This document shows, piece after piece, positions 25,708 to 34,422 of a stretch of 64,000 bases of DNA (position 1 is its first letter; every line of letters starts with the position of its first letter). This stretch comes from Commensalibacter melissae. Lineage in GTDB: Bacteria; Pseudomonadota; Alphaproteobacteria; Acetobacterales; Acetobacteraceae. Made by a program: the position numbers and the translations under genes. Below the pieces are notes generated by a model. It was not told the DNA's origin. It ran no database searches and saw nothing but the letters and a program-made list of their open reading frames with translations. The stretch is taken from assembly GCF_003691365.1 (NCBI RefSeq), contig NZ_CP033087.1:1130501-1194500 (forward strand), read 5' to 3'.

Positions 25708-28700
25708 ATGTCTGTTTTTTCTCAATTTGACAATAATATACGCACTCAGAACTCTTTAAGAGATAAAATTACGGCGACAATACGACTTCCAGAAACGGAA
25801 TGTGTCAAAACCCTACTTCCACAAGCTACCCTATCTGATGAAATGAACAGACAGATATCGGAACATGCAAGATCATTAACACAATATTTAAGAGAACATC
25901 GCAACTTGAAGGGTGTCGAGACTCTTGTTCAGGAATTTTCATTATCTTCCGCCGAAGGCGTTGCACTTATGTGCCTTGCCGAAGCTCTTTTACGCATTCC
26001 TGATACTGAAACACGTGATGCATTAATCAGGGATAAGATCAGCACTGGTGACTGGATATCACATGCAGGTTTCAAGAAACCTATTTTCACCAACGCCGCC
26101 GCATGGGGACTTGCTTTGACAGGAAAACTCGTTACGCCTGTAAAAGAAAAAAATCTTGCAGCAACCCTTACAAAATTGGTACAGCGGCAGGGTGAAAGCA
26201 TAATCCGTATCGCCCTTGATCGGGCTATGCGCATGATGGGTGAACAATTTGTTCTTGGCCAAACAATGGAAGAGGCTTTAAACCAAAGCAGAAAAATGGA
26301 GGATATCGGATTTCGTTATTCGTACGATATGCTTGGTGAGGCTGCTATAACAGAAGAAGATGCGGAACGTTACAGGGTTGATTATGAAAATGCTTTGCAT
26401 GCAATCGGCCGTTCAACACATGGTAACTCGGTTTATGAACGTGCTGGATTATCCATTAAATTATCCGCTTTACACCCCCGTTATTCTCGTTCCCAATATG
26501 ACCGAGTCATGAAAGAACTCCTTCCGACTTTAACGAATTTGGTTCTTCTTGCACGCCAATATAATATTGGCATCAATATTGATGCAGAAGAGAGTGAGCG
26601 CCTTGAAATCTCTCTTGATTTGATGGAAGCCTTATGTAATCACCCAGATCTGAAAAACTGGAACGGTATTGGTTTTGTTGTCCAAGCTTATGGCCGCAGG
26701 GCTCCCTATGTCCTGGATTATTTGATTGATCTGGCTCATCGAACAAACCGCAGATTGATGGTACGTTTGGTAAAGGGTGCCTATTGGGACAGTGAAATTA
26801 AAAAAGCGCAGGTTGAAGGTCAATCCGATTTTCCTGTCTATACCCGCAAAATTCATACAGATATTAGTTATATTGCATGCGCGAAAAAATTATTGTCCAA
26901 TAGAGACGCAATTTTTCCACAGTTTGCCACACATAATGTTCGAACACTTGCAACAATTTATGCACTTGCAGGAAAAGATTATGATATTGAACAATATGAA
27001 TTTCAGTGTCTCCATGGTATGGGTGAACAGTTATATAGCAAAATCGTACAAGCGGGTGATCTTTCACGACCATGTCGTATATACGCCCCTGTAGGAACAC
27101 ATGAAACTTTGCTTGCTTATCTTGTTCGCAGATTATTGGAGAATGGAGCTAATTCTTCATTTGTAAACCAGATTGGCAACAGTGACATTTCAATTGATCA
27201 ACTGATTGCAAACCCTGTGGATGAAGCTCTGAAAATAAATCCTGTTGGCAGTCCTCATCCAGCCATCCGTTTACCACGCTCCATTTATGGTCAGGAAAGA
27301 TTGAATTCAAGAGGCATTGATTTCAACAATGAATTTATTCTACATGATCTTTCTAAGGCCCTTAAAGATTCTCCAGCATCTTGGGAAGCATTTCCAATTC
27401 TTGCAGGAAAGAAAACTAAGTTCAAAAACAAACCATTGGATGTTTTAAATCCTGCTGATCATAACGATAAGGTAGGGACAGTTATCGAGGCATCACAAGC
27501 GGAAATTGATCGTGCGTTCAAATCGGCAGTAAAGGGTGCCAAGGACTGGGCTGGATTGGATCCTGATAAAAGGGCCGTTCCCTTGTTGAAAGCTGCAGAT
27601 CTTTTGGAAGAGCAATTGTATCCTTTATTGGGATTGATTATTCGTGAAGCGGGAAAATCTTTTCCCAATGCCCTGGCTGAAGTAAGAGAAGCGATTGACT
27701 TTCTCAGATACTATGGTTCAACAGTTGCCAGAACTTTCAATAATAATACTCACGCACCATTGAGTGGACCCGTTGTTTGCATCAGCCCATGGAATTTCCC
27801 ACTGGCCATTTTTATCGGGCAAATTTCTGCAGCTCTTGCTGCCGGAAATCCTGTTATTGCCAAACCAGCCGAGGAAACGCCTTTAATTGCCACTAAGGCA
27901 GTCCAAATTATGCATGAAGCGGGTATACCGGAAGAAATTCTTCAATTATTACCCGGTAAGGGAGATATTGGGGCATCTCTTATTTCAAATAAGGAAGTCC
28001 ATGGAGTAATGTTTACAGGATCAACAGCAGTTGCTCGTGAAATTTCTAAAAATCTTGCCAGCAGAAGATCTCCATCAGGCAACATTATTCCTTTTGTGGC
28101 TGAAACAGGCGGCCAAAATGCACTTATCGTTGATTCCTCTGCCCTCGCCGAACAAGTTGTTGTTGATATCATCAGTTCTGCATTTGACAGTGCCGGTCAA
28201 CGATGCTCTGCCCTAAGGGTATTGTACGTTCAGGAAGATTGCGCAGATCGGGTTATTACCATGTTACGGGGTGCAACCAAGGAGCTTATTATAGATAATC
28301 CTCTTTCTCTCAAAACCGACATAGGTCCTGTAATCAGTCAGGATGCATTAAATCGTCTAAATAATCATGTCGAATATATGAAAAAGAAAGGATTTAAAAT
28401 CTGGTCCCTACCTTTACCTGAAAAAACAGACAATGGTACATTTATGATGCCGACCATAATCGAAATCAATCAGATATCCGATATTCCTGATGAAGTTTTT
28501 GGTCCTGTCCTTCATGTTGTTCGATTTAGACGAGATCAGATTGACAATATAATTAAATCGATAAACCAAACAGGTTTTGGGTTAACGTTTGGTATTCATT
28601 CCCGTATTGATGAAACCATTGAGGATGTAACAAAAAAAATTAATGCCGGTAATATATACATTAACCGTAATATCATCGGGGCGATTGTTGGCGTACAACC

Positions 28701-29349
28701 TTTTGGGGGAAAAGGTCTTTCCGGAACAGGTCCAAAGGCAGGTGCACCCTTCATTCTAAGAAGGATGTTGCAACAAAGCCCCGTTTTCGATGAATTCCCC
28801 AAACAATCTCTACCCCCCATTGCACAGCAGTGGCTGGACTGGTTGACAAGCAATCAAAAGAATTTTGTTTCTACAGCAAAAAATCTGTTATCCCATACAA
28901 TAGTAAATTCAAATATTGAATTAAATGGACCAGTAGGTGAAAAAAATATTTATTCTCTCTCACCACGAGGAACAGTATTATGTATCGCTAAAACACGAGA
29001 TATCTTATTGAGACAAATTTCCTTATCCCTGAAATGTGGAAATTCAGTCCTGATTTTTGCACCTGATCAGATCACAGAATGGTATTCACAATTGCCCCAT
29101 GAATTGTCATTACACATCAGAAAGGTAAAATCAATGAATGAGCAACCTTGCACGATCATTCTGGGTGAAAAAGATGTTCCCGAATTTGAAGAAGCTCGTC
29201 AGAATATGGCATTTTCAGACAATGGAATTATTTCTGCACTAGATGTAGATGAAAATTTCGAAAATACGGATCTTCTCATGGAAGAGATCTCCATAAGCAA
29301 TAACACGACTGCTGCAGGGGGAAATGCCTCTTTAATGACAATAGATTAA
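25708..29349 (+). CDS. putA: Bifunctional proline dehydrogenase / glutamate-semialdehyde dehydrogenase
   Basis: 1213 aa. It oxidises proline to glutamate in two channelled steps. After a helical arm comes the FAD proline dehydrogenase barrel (about 140-480) with YERAGLSIKLSALHPRY, INIDAEESERLE and RLVKGAYWD. Then the NAD aldehyde dehydrogenase domain (about 560-1030) has ISPWNFPLAIF, the base in VAETGGQNAL and the nucleophile in AGQRCSALRV. A C-terminal aldehyde-dehydrogenase-like extension follows. The N-terminal ribbon-helix-helix repressor domain of E. coli PutA is absent, so this protein probably does not control its own gene. A GAGGA site precedes the ATG. Confidence 0.95.
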   Translation: MSVFSQFDNNIRTQNSLRDKITATIRLPETECVKTLLPQATLSDEMNRQISEHARSLTQYLREHRNLKGVETLVQEFSLSSAEGVALMCLAEALLRIPDTETRDALIRDKISTGDWISHAGFKKPIFTNAAAWGLALTGKLVTPVKEKNLAATLTKLVQRQGESIIRIALDRAMRMMGEQFVLGQTMEEALNQSRKMEDIGFRYSYDMLGEAAITEEDAERYRVDYENALHAIGRSTHGNSVYERAGLSIKLSALHPRYSRSQYDRVMKELLPTLTNLVLLARQYNIGINIDAEESERLEISLDLMEALCNHPDLKNWNGIGFVVQAYGRRAPYVLDYLIDLAHRTNRRLMVRLVKGAYWDSEIKKAQVEGQSDFPVYTRKIHTDISYIACAKKLLSNRDAIFPQFATHNVRTLATIYALAGKDYDIEQYEFQCLHGMGEQLYSKIVQAGDLSRPCRIYAPVGTHETLLAYLVRRLLENGANSSFVNQIGNSDISIDQLIANPVDEALKINPVGSPHPAIRLPRSIYGQERLNSRGIDFNNEFILHDLSKALKDSPASWEAFPILAGKKTKFKNKPLDVLNPADHNDKVGTVIEASQAEIDRAFKSAVKGAKDWAGLDPDKRAVPLLKAADLLEEQLYPLLGLIIREAGKSFPNALAEVREAIDFLRYYGSTVARTFNNNTHAPLSGPVVCISPWNFPLAIFIGQISAALAAGNPVIAKPAEETPLIATKAVQIMHEAGIPEEILQLLPGKGDIGASLISNKEVHGVMFTGSTAVAREISKNLASRRSPSGNIIPFVAETGGQNALIVDSSALAEQVVVDIISSAFDSAGQRCSALRVLYVQEDCADRVITMLRGATKELIIDNPLSLKTDIGPVISQDALNRLNNHVEYMKKKGFKIWSLPLPEKTDNGTFMMPTIIEINQISDIPDEVFGPVLHVVRFRRDQIDNIIKSINQTGFGLTFGIHSRIDETIEDVTKKINAGNIYINRNIIGAIVGVQPFGGKGLSGTGPKAGAPFILRRMLQQSPVFDEFPKQSLPPIAQQWLDWLTSNQKNFVSTAKNLLSHTIVNSNIELNGPVGEKNIYSLSPRGTVLCIAKTRDILLRQISLSLKCGNSVLIFAPDQITEWYSQLPHELSLHIRKVKSMNEQPCTIILGEKDVPEFEEARQNMAFSDNGIISALDVDENFENTDLLMEEISISNNTTAAGGNASLMTID

Positions 29350-29374
29350 TATCAATTTTGATTTATAAAACACA

Positions 29375-29403
29375 AACCCTTTTTATTTTATATAATAAGG
29401 GTT
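29375..29403 (+). terminator. Hairpin downstream of putA (first of two)
   Basis: AACCCTT (29376-29382 region) pairs with AAGGGTT (29397-29403) just after the putA stop. No clear T-run follows; the second hairpin at 29416 is the better terminator. Confidence 0.45.
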
Positions 29404-29415
29404 CAATAAAGACCG

Positions 29416-29449
29416 ACCCTATTTACAGAATAAAAAAGATAGGGTTTTC
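29416..29449. terminator. Terminator between putA and ftrD
   Basis: Perfect 7-bp arms ACCCTAT (29416-29422) and ATAGGGT (29439-29445), followed by a short T-run (TTTTCATTT). It sits between convergent putA and the ftr operon and may serve both. Confidence 0.65.
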
Positions 29450-29471
29450 ATTTATTAATGTTTTCAATTAT

Positions 29472-30857
29472 TTACCATATCCAAAACATTAAAACCCATG
29501 CCCCAACAACGGGTATTACAGATACAGTATAAAGGGTAAACGATAAAAACATTTGATAAAAATATTTATTATATTTCCGAAGAATTTTATAGCCCAAGTA
29601 TAAACTCCAAATACTGCCACCCCCCAGAATAATCGCACGCATATCCTTTAGCCACCAAAAGACAACCCCCTCATATTGAAGTAATTTGACACTTGTTGCG
29701 TTGAGACCGAGAAAAAGACCTGCCGCTGCCAAAGGTATGAGTGCCTGGGAAAAATATAGATAAAAATCAGGTTTATGATAAAGTCTGGCCAAAAATTTGT
29801 AGATCAATGTTAACCACACGCCATAAAGGATTCCGGATCCAAGAATGTAGAAACTGACACAAAAGCCATCCAGCAAATTGAAACTATCATTGTTGGCAGG
29901 GTAATTCGTTAAAATCCACCAGGGAGCCGTTGCATTCAATGGCCAAAATATTTCATGATTAACCAACCATTCTGCCAAATATTGTTTAAAATAAACAAAC
30001 CAAGGCGAAACCGTCCACGTAAATGCTCCAATAGCAACGCCAATCATACCGAATAACAATAGTCTGATCTGCCAAATATTTTGCTGTTCATTACCGTAAA
30101 CAAGAATTTCTTCATTCACGGACCTCGTCTGCAAACTGACAGCATTTCTATAGCCTGCACAACGTCCACACATATGGCAAGCTGAAACGCCATGAAGCTG
30201 TCGAATATTAATCATTGGTGGGCAATGCGGATTTGAATGCTCTTTTTCTTGAAATTCTGACCATTTTTGCTGATCTGTCTTAAAAGTAAAAGGAGAAAGC
30301 CGAGAAAGAAGATTAAACACACCATTAACCGGGCACAGATAACGACACCAGACACGGTTACCATTTCCATATAGATATCCTATAACTATTGCTGCTGCTG
30401 TTGAACCTCCCAGTATCAATAATGCAGGTATCGCATAATCATAAACACTTATAAGTTGTCCATACAAAGTGGTTAATATAAAAGCAATCGCTGGCCAACC
30501 TCTCCATTTGAGTAAACGGGGGATTTTCTTTTTTCGTCCGAAATTTTTGGATGTCCATTCCGTCAAAGTTCCCTCTGGACAAAATACACCACACCAAATT
30601 CGTCCTATAAATAACATTGACAATATTACAAAGGGCCACCAGATTCCCCAAAAAACAAATTGGGCAAATAAAACAATATTGTTAAAAATATGCGAATGTT
30701 TTGGGGGTAAATGCATTAAGGCGGGAATAATCAGAAGCAAAAAATAAATTGCAACAACAAACCATTTAATTCCCTGAATAATGGTTTGATGACGTTGCAT
30801 AGCAATTCCCGTTTGATTAATTGCCTTTTTCAGCAAAACCCTCATTATTTTTTCCAA
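29472..30857 (-). CDS. ftrD: Membrane 4Fe-4S ferredoxin-like protein of ferrous iron uptake (FtrD)
   Basis: 461 aa polytopic membrane protein with NapH/CcoG-like iron-sulfur motifs: WCGVFCPEGTLTEW, WCRYLCPVNGVF and CHMCGRCAGYRNAV. Several hydrophobic helices lie on both sides. In the FtrABCD system this is the electron-transfer partner proposed to accept electrons from the oxidation of ferrous iron during uptake. It is the last gene of four, 14 nt after ftrC. The FtrD role is assigned mainly from operon order. Confidence 0.85.
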   Translation of the reverse strand: MEKIMRVLLKKAINQTGIAMQRHQTIIQGIKWFVVAIYFLLLIIPALMHLPPKHSHIFNNIVLFAQFVFWGIWWPFVILSMLFIGRIWCGVFCPEGTLTEWTSKNFGRKKKIPRLLKWRGWPAIAFILTTLYGQLISVYDYAIPALLILGGSTAAAIVIGYLYGNGNRVWCRYLCPVNGVFNLLSRLSPFTFKTDQQKWSEFQEKEHSNPHCPPMINIRQLHGVSACHMCGRCAGYRNAVSLQTRSVNEEILVYGNEQQNIWQIRLLLFGMIGVAIGAFTWTVSPWFVYFKQYLAEWLVNHEIFWPLNATAPWWILTNYPANNDSFNLLDGFCVSFYILGSGILYGVWLTLIYKFLARLYHKPDFYLYFSQALIPLAAAGLFLGLNATSVKLLQYEGVVFWWLKDMRAIILGGGSIWSLYLGYKILRKYNKYFYQMFLSFTLYTVSVIPVVGAWVLMFWIW

Positions 30858-30871
30858 TGTTATTTATTGTA

Positions 30872-31702
30872 TTAATAAGTTTTTTTAAAAGTTACGTTGC
30901 ACAATAAAATGGCAATGAACCAGTAAATAACAAGAGCTGAAATTTGCATTAATGAAGGTTCCGCATGATAACCTGTCAAACCTGTTAAGGTACTGTTGTC
31001 AGGAATAAACCCTGCGGTACTCCATACAGGATTATCCATAAAATTATAAATCCATTCCGGAATATCATAAGCGGCAATCTGGACAGAGGCTTTATCAATG
31101 GCGCTTATAAAAAGTCCACCACCAATTAGAAGCAAAAGAAATTCACTGACAATGAAAAACCATTTCCATGAAATGAATTTAAATGATTTCTGTAAACACC
31201 AAAATGTTAGCAATGCCAAGATTAATCCCAAAAAACCGCCCAGTATAAATAATCCCAATGAAGATCCCTTTTGTTCCGCACCAATACCTGCCAAAAATAC
31301 AACTGTTTCTGATCCTTCTCTTGCGACTGCCAGCATGGATAAAAGAAGAATCCCTATTCCACTTCCGGATTTCTGTACACTTTCGGCTGCCTCCTGTTCA
31401 AGATGCTTTTTCATACCTCGACCATGATGATGCATCCAGATTACCATTTGCAATATCAAACATGCCGCGACAAACATCATAATGGTAAAAAACCATTCTC
31501 CACCTGCACCGGCAAACCAAGTGCTGGCGATCCAAAATGCAACAGCCAATAATCCTGCAAGCGCCAGACCAAGTCCCGTCCCAATCCATAGCTGTCTTGT
31601 CAGGGATACCAGATTTTCCCTTCTCAGCCATGCATATAAAATGCCTATAACCAGTAATGCCTCAACGCTCTCACGCCATACAATAAACAAAGGCGCACCC
31701 AT
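30872..31702 (-). CDS. ftrC: Ftr1-type iron permease (FtrC)
   Basis: 276 aa with about seven hydrophobic helices. Two REXXE iron motifs are visible: RESVE at residues 10-14 in the first helix and REGSE at 128-132 in a later helix, the defining feature of the FTR1/EfeU family. It moves iron across the inner membrane after oxidation by a periplasmic partner. It lies 11 nt downstream of ftrB and 14 nt upstream of ftrD. Confidence 0.92.
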   Translation of the reverse strand: MGAPLFIVWRESVEALLVIGILYAWLRRENLVSLTRQLWIGTGLGLALAGLLAVAFWIASTWFAGAGGEWFFTIMMFVAACLILQMVIWMHHHGRGMKKHLEQEAAESVQKSGSGIGILLLSMLAVAREGSETVVFLAGIGAEQKGSSLGLFILGGFLGLILALLTFWCLQKSFKFISWKWFFIVSEFLLLLIGGGLFISAIDKASVQIAAYDIPEWIYNFMDNPVWSTAGFIPDNSTLTGLTGYHAEPSLMQISALVIYWFIAILLCNVTFKKTY

Positions 31703-31713
31703 AATAAAAACTC

Positions 31714-32043
31714 CTATTTGGAAATAATGTCAAAGCCTGGCATATTGACGTGAAAATCATCGATAAAATGATATTTCCCTGTTTTAAGTGGATGTATAAC
31801 CACAAATGAGGTCACATCAGGCCCCAAGACCTTTTCAACCCTTAAAGAAAGATTTTCAAATTCAGCCGGTACTTTACCTGTATTTTTAATGGTAATTTTA
31901 AAACGCTGGTTTGCCGGCACTTCTATTGATGAGGGTTTAAAAACACCATCCGTGATGGTGATATCATAATTTTGAAGTGGTGCACTGAAAACGTGTACTG
32001 GCCAAATGGAAAACAATGACAAAACAGCATAAAATTTTTTCAT
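31714..32043 (-). CDS. ftrB: Periplasmic cupredoxin-like protein (FtrB)
   Basis: 109 aa from the ATG at 32043, chosen because it gives a signal peptide (about 1-20, ending VFS-A) and has GGAT eight nucleotides upstream; an upstream ATG at 32085 would add 14 residues. The mature domain has FKPSSIEVPANQRFKITIKN and VIHPLKTGKYHFIDDFH, the beta-sandwich pattern of EfeO-type cupredoxin domains. In Ftr systems this protein is proposed to oxidise ferrous iron. The usual Cys-His-Met copper set is not obvious. Confidence 0.82.
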   Translation of the reverse strand: MKKFYAVLSLFSIWPVHVFSAPLQNYDITITDGVFKPSSIEVPANQRFKITIKNTGKVPAEFENLSLRVEKVLGPDVTSFVVIHPLKTGKYHFIDDFHVNMPGFDIISK

Positions 32044-32173
32044 TCTAAATATCCGAAAATATGCTTTTAATGATTGGATTATCAATAAACAATCTCAAAT
32101 TATTAAGATGTAATATTTATTTATAAATATGTTGAACGTCTTAATAATTTATATTTAATCGCTGTTTTAAATA

Positions 32174-32704
32174 TTAATATCCACCCTTTTTACCAGTTCC
32201 GGCATATGTAAAGTCATATTGTGTGACACATTCCCCAAACCAGGGTGCAACACCCGTTTCCTTGTCAACATGACGACCAAACATGGATTCTCTGGCCGGT
32301 GGAAGAAGCGTGAGTTTTAAATGATATTTTCCCGCTCCCAGAAGTTTGATATTCTCGCCATAATGCGGTCCATCATTTGCAACCATTGGATGAAGTATAC
32401 CTTGTAATTTTTTCTCATCACCAATTTTGGTTAACTCATAAGATACTTGTAGATAAGGCATCCAGCTGCCTTCTTGAAAACCATTTTTATTATTGGCTGT
32501 TGCATGAATATCCGCTTCAAGATGAACATCAGATTTTGCCGCTGACAACATGATACCGTCAGGCTCCATTTCAATTGGCTGCAGATAGACAGCCGCAATT
32601 TCCATATTTCCACATATCTGTGGTTTGCCAATGGGATATTCTACGGCAAAGGCTGGTGTTGACAATAGGATTGTACAACCTATCAAAAGATATTTCTTAA
32701 ACAT
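32174..32704 (-). CDS. ftrA: Periplasmic iron-binding P19/Tp34 family protein (FtrA)
   Basis: 176 aa with a signal peptide (about 1-20, ending AFA). It has the P19/Tp34 core: YPIGKPQICGNMEIAAVYLQP, MLSAAKSDVHLEADIHA, FQEGSWMPYLQVSYEL and GPHYGENIKLLGAGKYHL, including the His and Met residues that bind metals in this family. It is the first gene of the ftrABCD unit and captures iron in the periplasm for the FtrC permease. Confidence 0.9.
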   Translation of the reverse strand: MFKKYLLIGCTILLSTPAFAVEYPIGKPQICGNMEIAAVYLQPIEMEPDGIMLSAAKSDVHLEADIHATANNKNGFQEGSWMPYLQVSYELTKIGDEKKLQGILHPMVANDGPHYGENIKLLGAGKYHLKLTLLPPARESMFGRHVDKETGVAPWFGECVTQYDFTYAGTGKKGGY

Positions 32705-33183
32705 TATAAATTACTTTCCTTAATCAAATATGTGATCGAATCAATGAGTTAGAGCATAAAATGAGAATAGAAATCAATTTTATATGCAAATAAAAATTAA
32801 TAGCAACTGTTTATATTAAAATATCAATTTTATTCATAAAAGTTTATAACAATGCATTCATATGGAAGTTTGACCAGACCTGTATATTCAAAAAGAATTG
32901 CCTGATTATCAGAAATCTGGGAACAAATACAACCCAACATCTTATTTCAATAAGAAAACAATTATTAGCATTTTACAAAATATAAAATGTGAATTACTTA
33001 ATAAAACTGATGTAATGTAAAAAAATTATTTAACAAGATATTTATGTAATTTTTTATTATTGATATTAGGAAAATATTTTAATTAATTTATTATATATAA
33101 TTAGGAACAATTTAATTGTTTTTAAAATTTATTATCAGGGATTTTTTATATTTCCATGATAATAAATTTATTTTCTGGTAGAA
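32705..33183. other. 479-nt AT-rich intergenic region with one small ORF
   Basis: The region lies between the heptosyltransferase stop and the ftrA start. A stretch of higher GC near 32850-32940 holds a 36-codon minus-strand ORF (32830-32940) beginning MLGCICSQ and ending VINFYE; it has no good ribosome site and no family I recognise. It may be a gene remnant. The rest is AT-rich with no visible feature. Confidence 0.3.
32762..32776 (-). promoter_or_regulatory. Weak candidate Fur box upstream of ftrA
   Basis: TGAGAATAGAAATCA resembles the 7-1-7 Fur pattern TGATAAT-N-ATTATCA (about 10 of 14 positions). It lies 57 nt upstream of the ftrA start, a plausible place for iron control. In AT-rich DNA this could be chance. 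Confidence 0.3.
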
Positions 33184-34410
33184 TCATTCTTTATTTATAT
33201 TTGAAATCAGTTTTTGAATGACTTGAATAACAAAAGTTGAAGTTATTGATTTCGTACATTCATAATGTCTGGGCGTATCACGATGTCGCGGACACCACGT
33301 ATAATTATCATGTTCGAATTCATATTTCATATCATTCCAGCAGGAATTACAGACATGCCAATTTATAATCCGATAAGGCGTATAGAATTCGTTCATGGGA
33401 TGGGTAAATCCGGAAATCATGACAACAGGAATATTCATTGTCCACGCCATCCAGGACAATCCTGAACTCAATCCAACAAAAAATTCGGCATGTTTCAACC
33501 ACCTTGCGCGTTCTGATAAAGGCCGGTTTCCTGTTTCATTTTCCGCATTGTAAGGTATGGAATTAAATATTATACCATGTCCCGAAATGGTATTCTGATC
33601 AATGCAGATCACCCTGTAGTTTTGACTTTTCAAATAATCAACAACAAGTTCCCAACCTTTGGGATTGTTCCAATATTTACATTGAGAGCTTGCTTGAACG
33701 GCAATACATACATATTTTTCTTTGATAGGCCTGGATTCATCAGGTAATCTAAGGGTTAGTTTCTCATCTTTTTCTGTCGATAACCCCAAAATGTAAGCTG
33801 CTGTTTTATGCAACCCCACCAACCTGAAATCACATGGCTGATATAAGTTTTGCTCGTCCTTGAAAAACAGACCAAAATAATAACAGGCATAACTATCAGA
33901 AAATATGTTATTTTCCTCGGCCTTTTTCATTGTTGTAAAATTGATTTCTGGATATGATCTTTTCAAAAGATCAATAAATTTTTCATCAATTATACAGTGA
34001 AGCTTACACGAATGTTTTTTCTTGAATTCAATGGCGTAGGGTAACCAGGCAAAAGTATCACCGATTGTTCCAACCGGACATTGAATGACAACCTTTTTAT
34101 CTTTTAGATCAAGTTGATGATTGAACAATTGTCTGGTTACATTATTTTCTATTTCCTCCACAGTAATTTTAAAATTGACATAAAAACGTTTGGAGGAACT
34201 GACCGTTCCCCCAGCGACTTGACCTTGGAACAGGATATTGCCGGTATCAAGATCTTGCAATGTAACTTTCCATAATCCCTTTTCTCTTTTGGGAAGCATC
34301 ACTCTGGCACCCAAATTGAAATCATATCGGATTTCTTTGGGTGCCGACTGAGTAGGTACAGGTGTCACATTTACATAGGATTTTTTATCCTTTGATGATG
34401 CAGACGTCAT
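33184..34410 (-). CDS. Autotransporter strand-loop-strand O-heptosyltransferase (TibC/BAHT type)
   Basis: 408 aa. The C-terminal half has the GT9-like fold pattern: CIAVQASSQCKYWNNPKGWE, SERARWLKHAEFFVGLSSGLSW and PVVMISGFTHPMNEFYTPYR. The C-terminus has four cysteines (in CNSCWND, TWCPRH and HYECTKS), matching the iron-finger cysteines of TibC-type enzymes, which add heptose to serines of strand-loop-strand adhesins in the cytosol. It starts 12 nt after the Hint/strand-loop-strand protein gene, its likely acceptor. Confidence 0.88.
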   Translation of the reverse strand: MTSASSKDKKSYVNVTPVPTQSAPKEIRYDFNLGARVMLPKREKGLWKVTLQDLDTGNILFQGQVAGGTVSSSKRFYVNFKITVEEIENNVTRQLFNHQLDLKDKKVVIQCPVGTIGDTFAWLPYAIEFKKKHSCKLHCIIDEKFIDLLKRSYPEINFTTMKKAEENNIFSDSYACYYFGLFFKDEQNLYQPCDFRLVGLHKTAAYILGLSTEKDEKLTLRLPDESRPIKEKYVCIAVQASSQCKYWNNPKGWELVVDYLKSQNYRVICIDQNTISGHGIIFNSIPYNAENETGNRPLSERARWLKHAEFFVGLSSGLSWMAWTMNIPVVMISGFTHPMNEFYTPYRIINWHVCNSCWNDMKYEFEHDNYTWCPRHRDTPRHYECTKSITSTFVIQVIQKLISNINKE

Positions 34411-34422
34411 GTAAATCCGATT

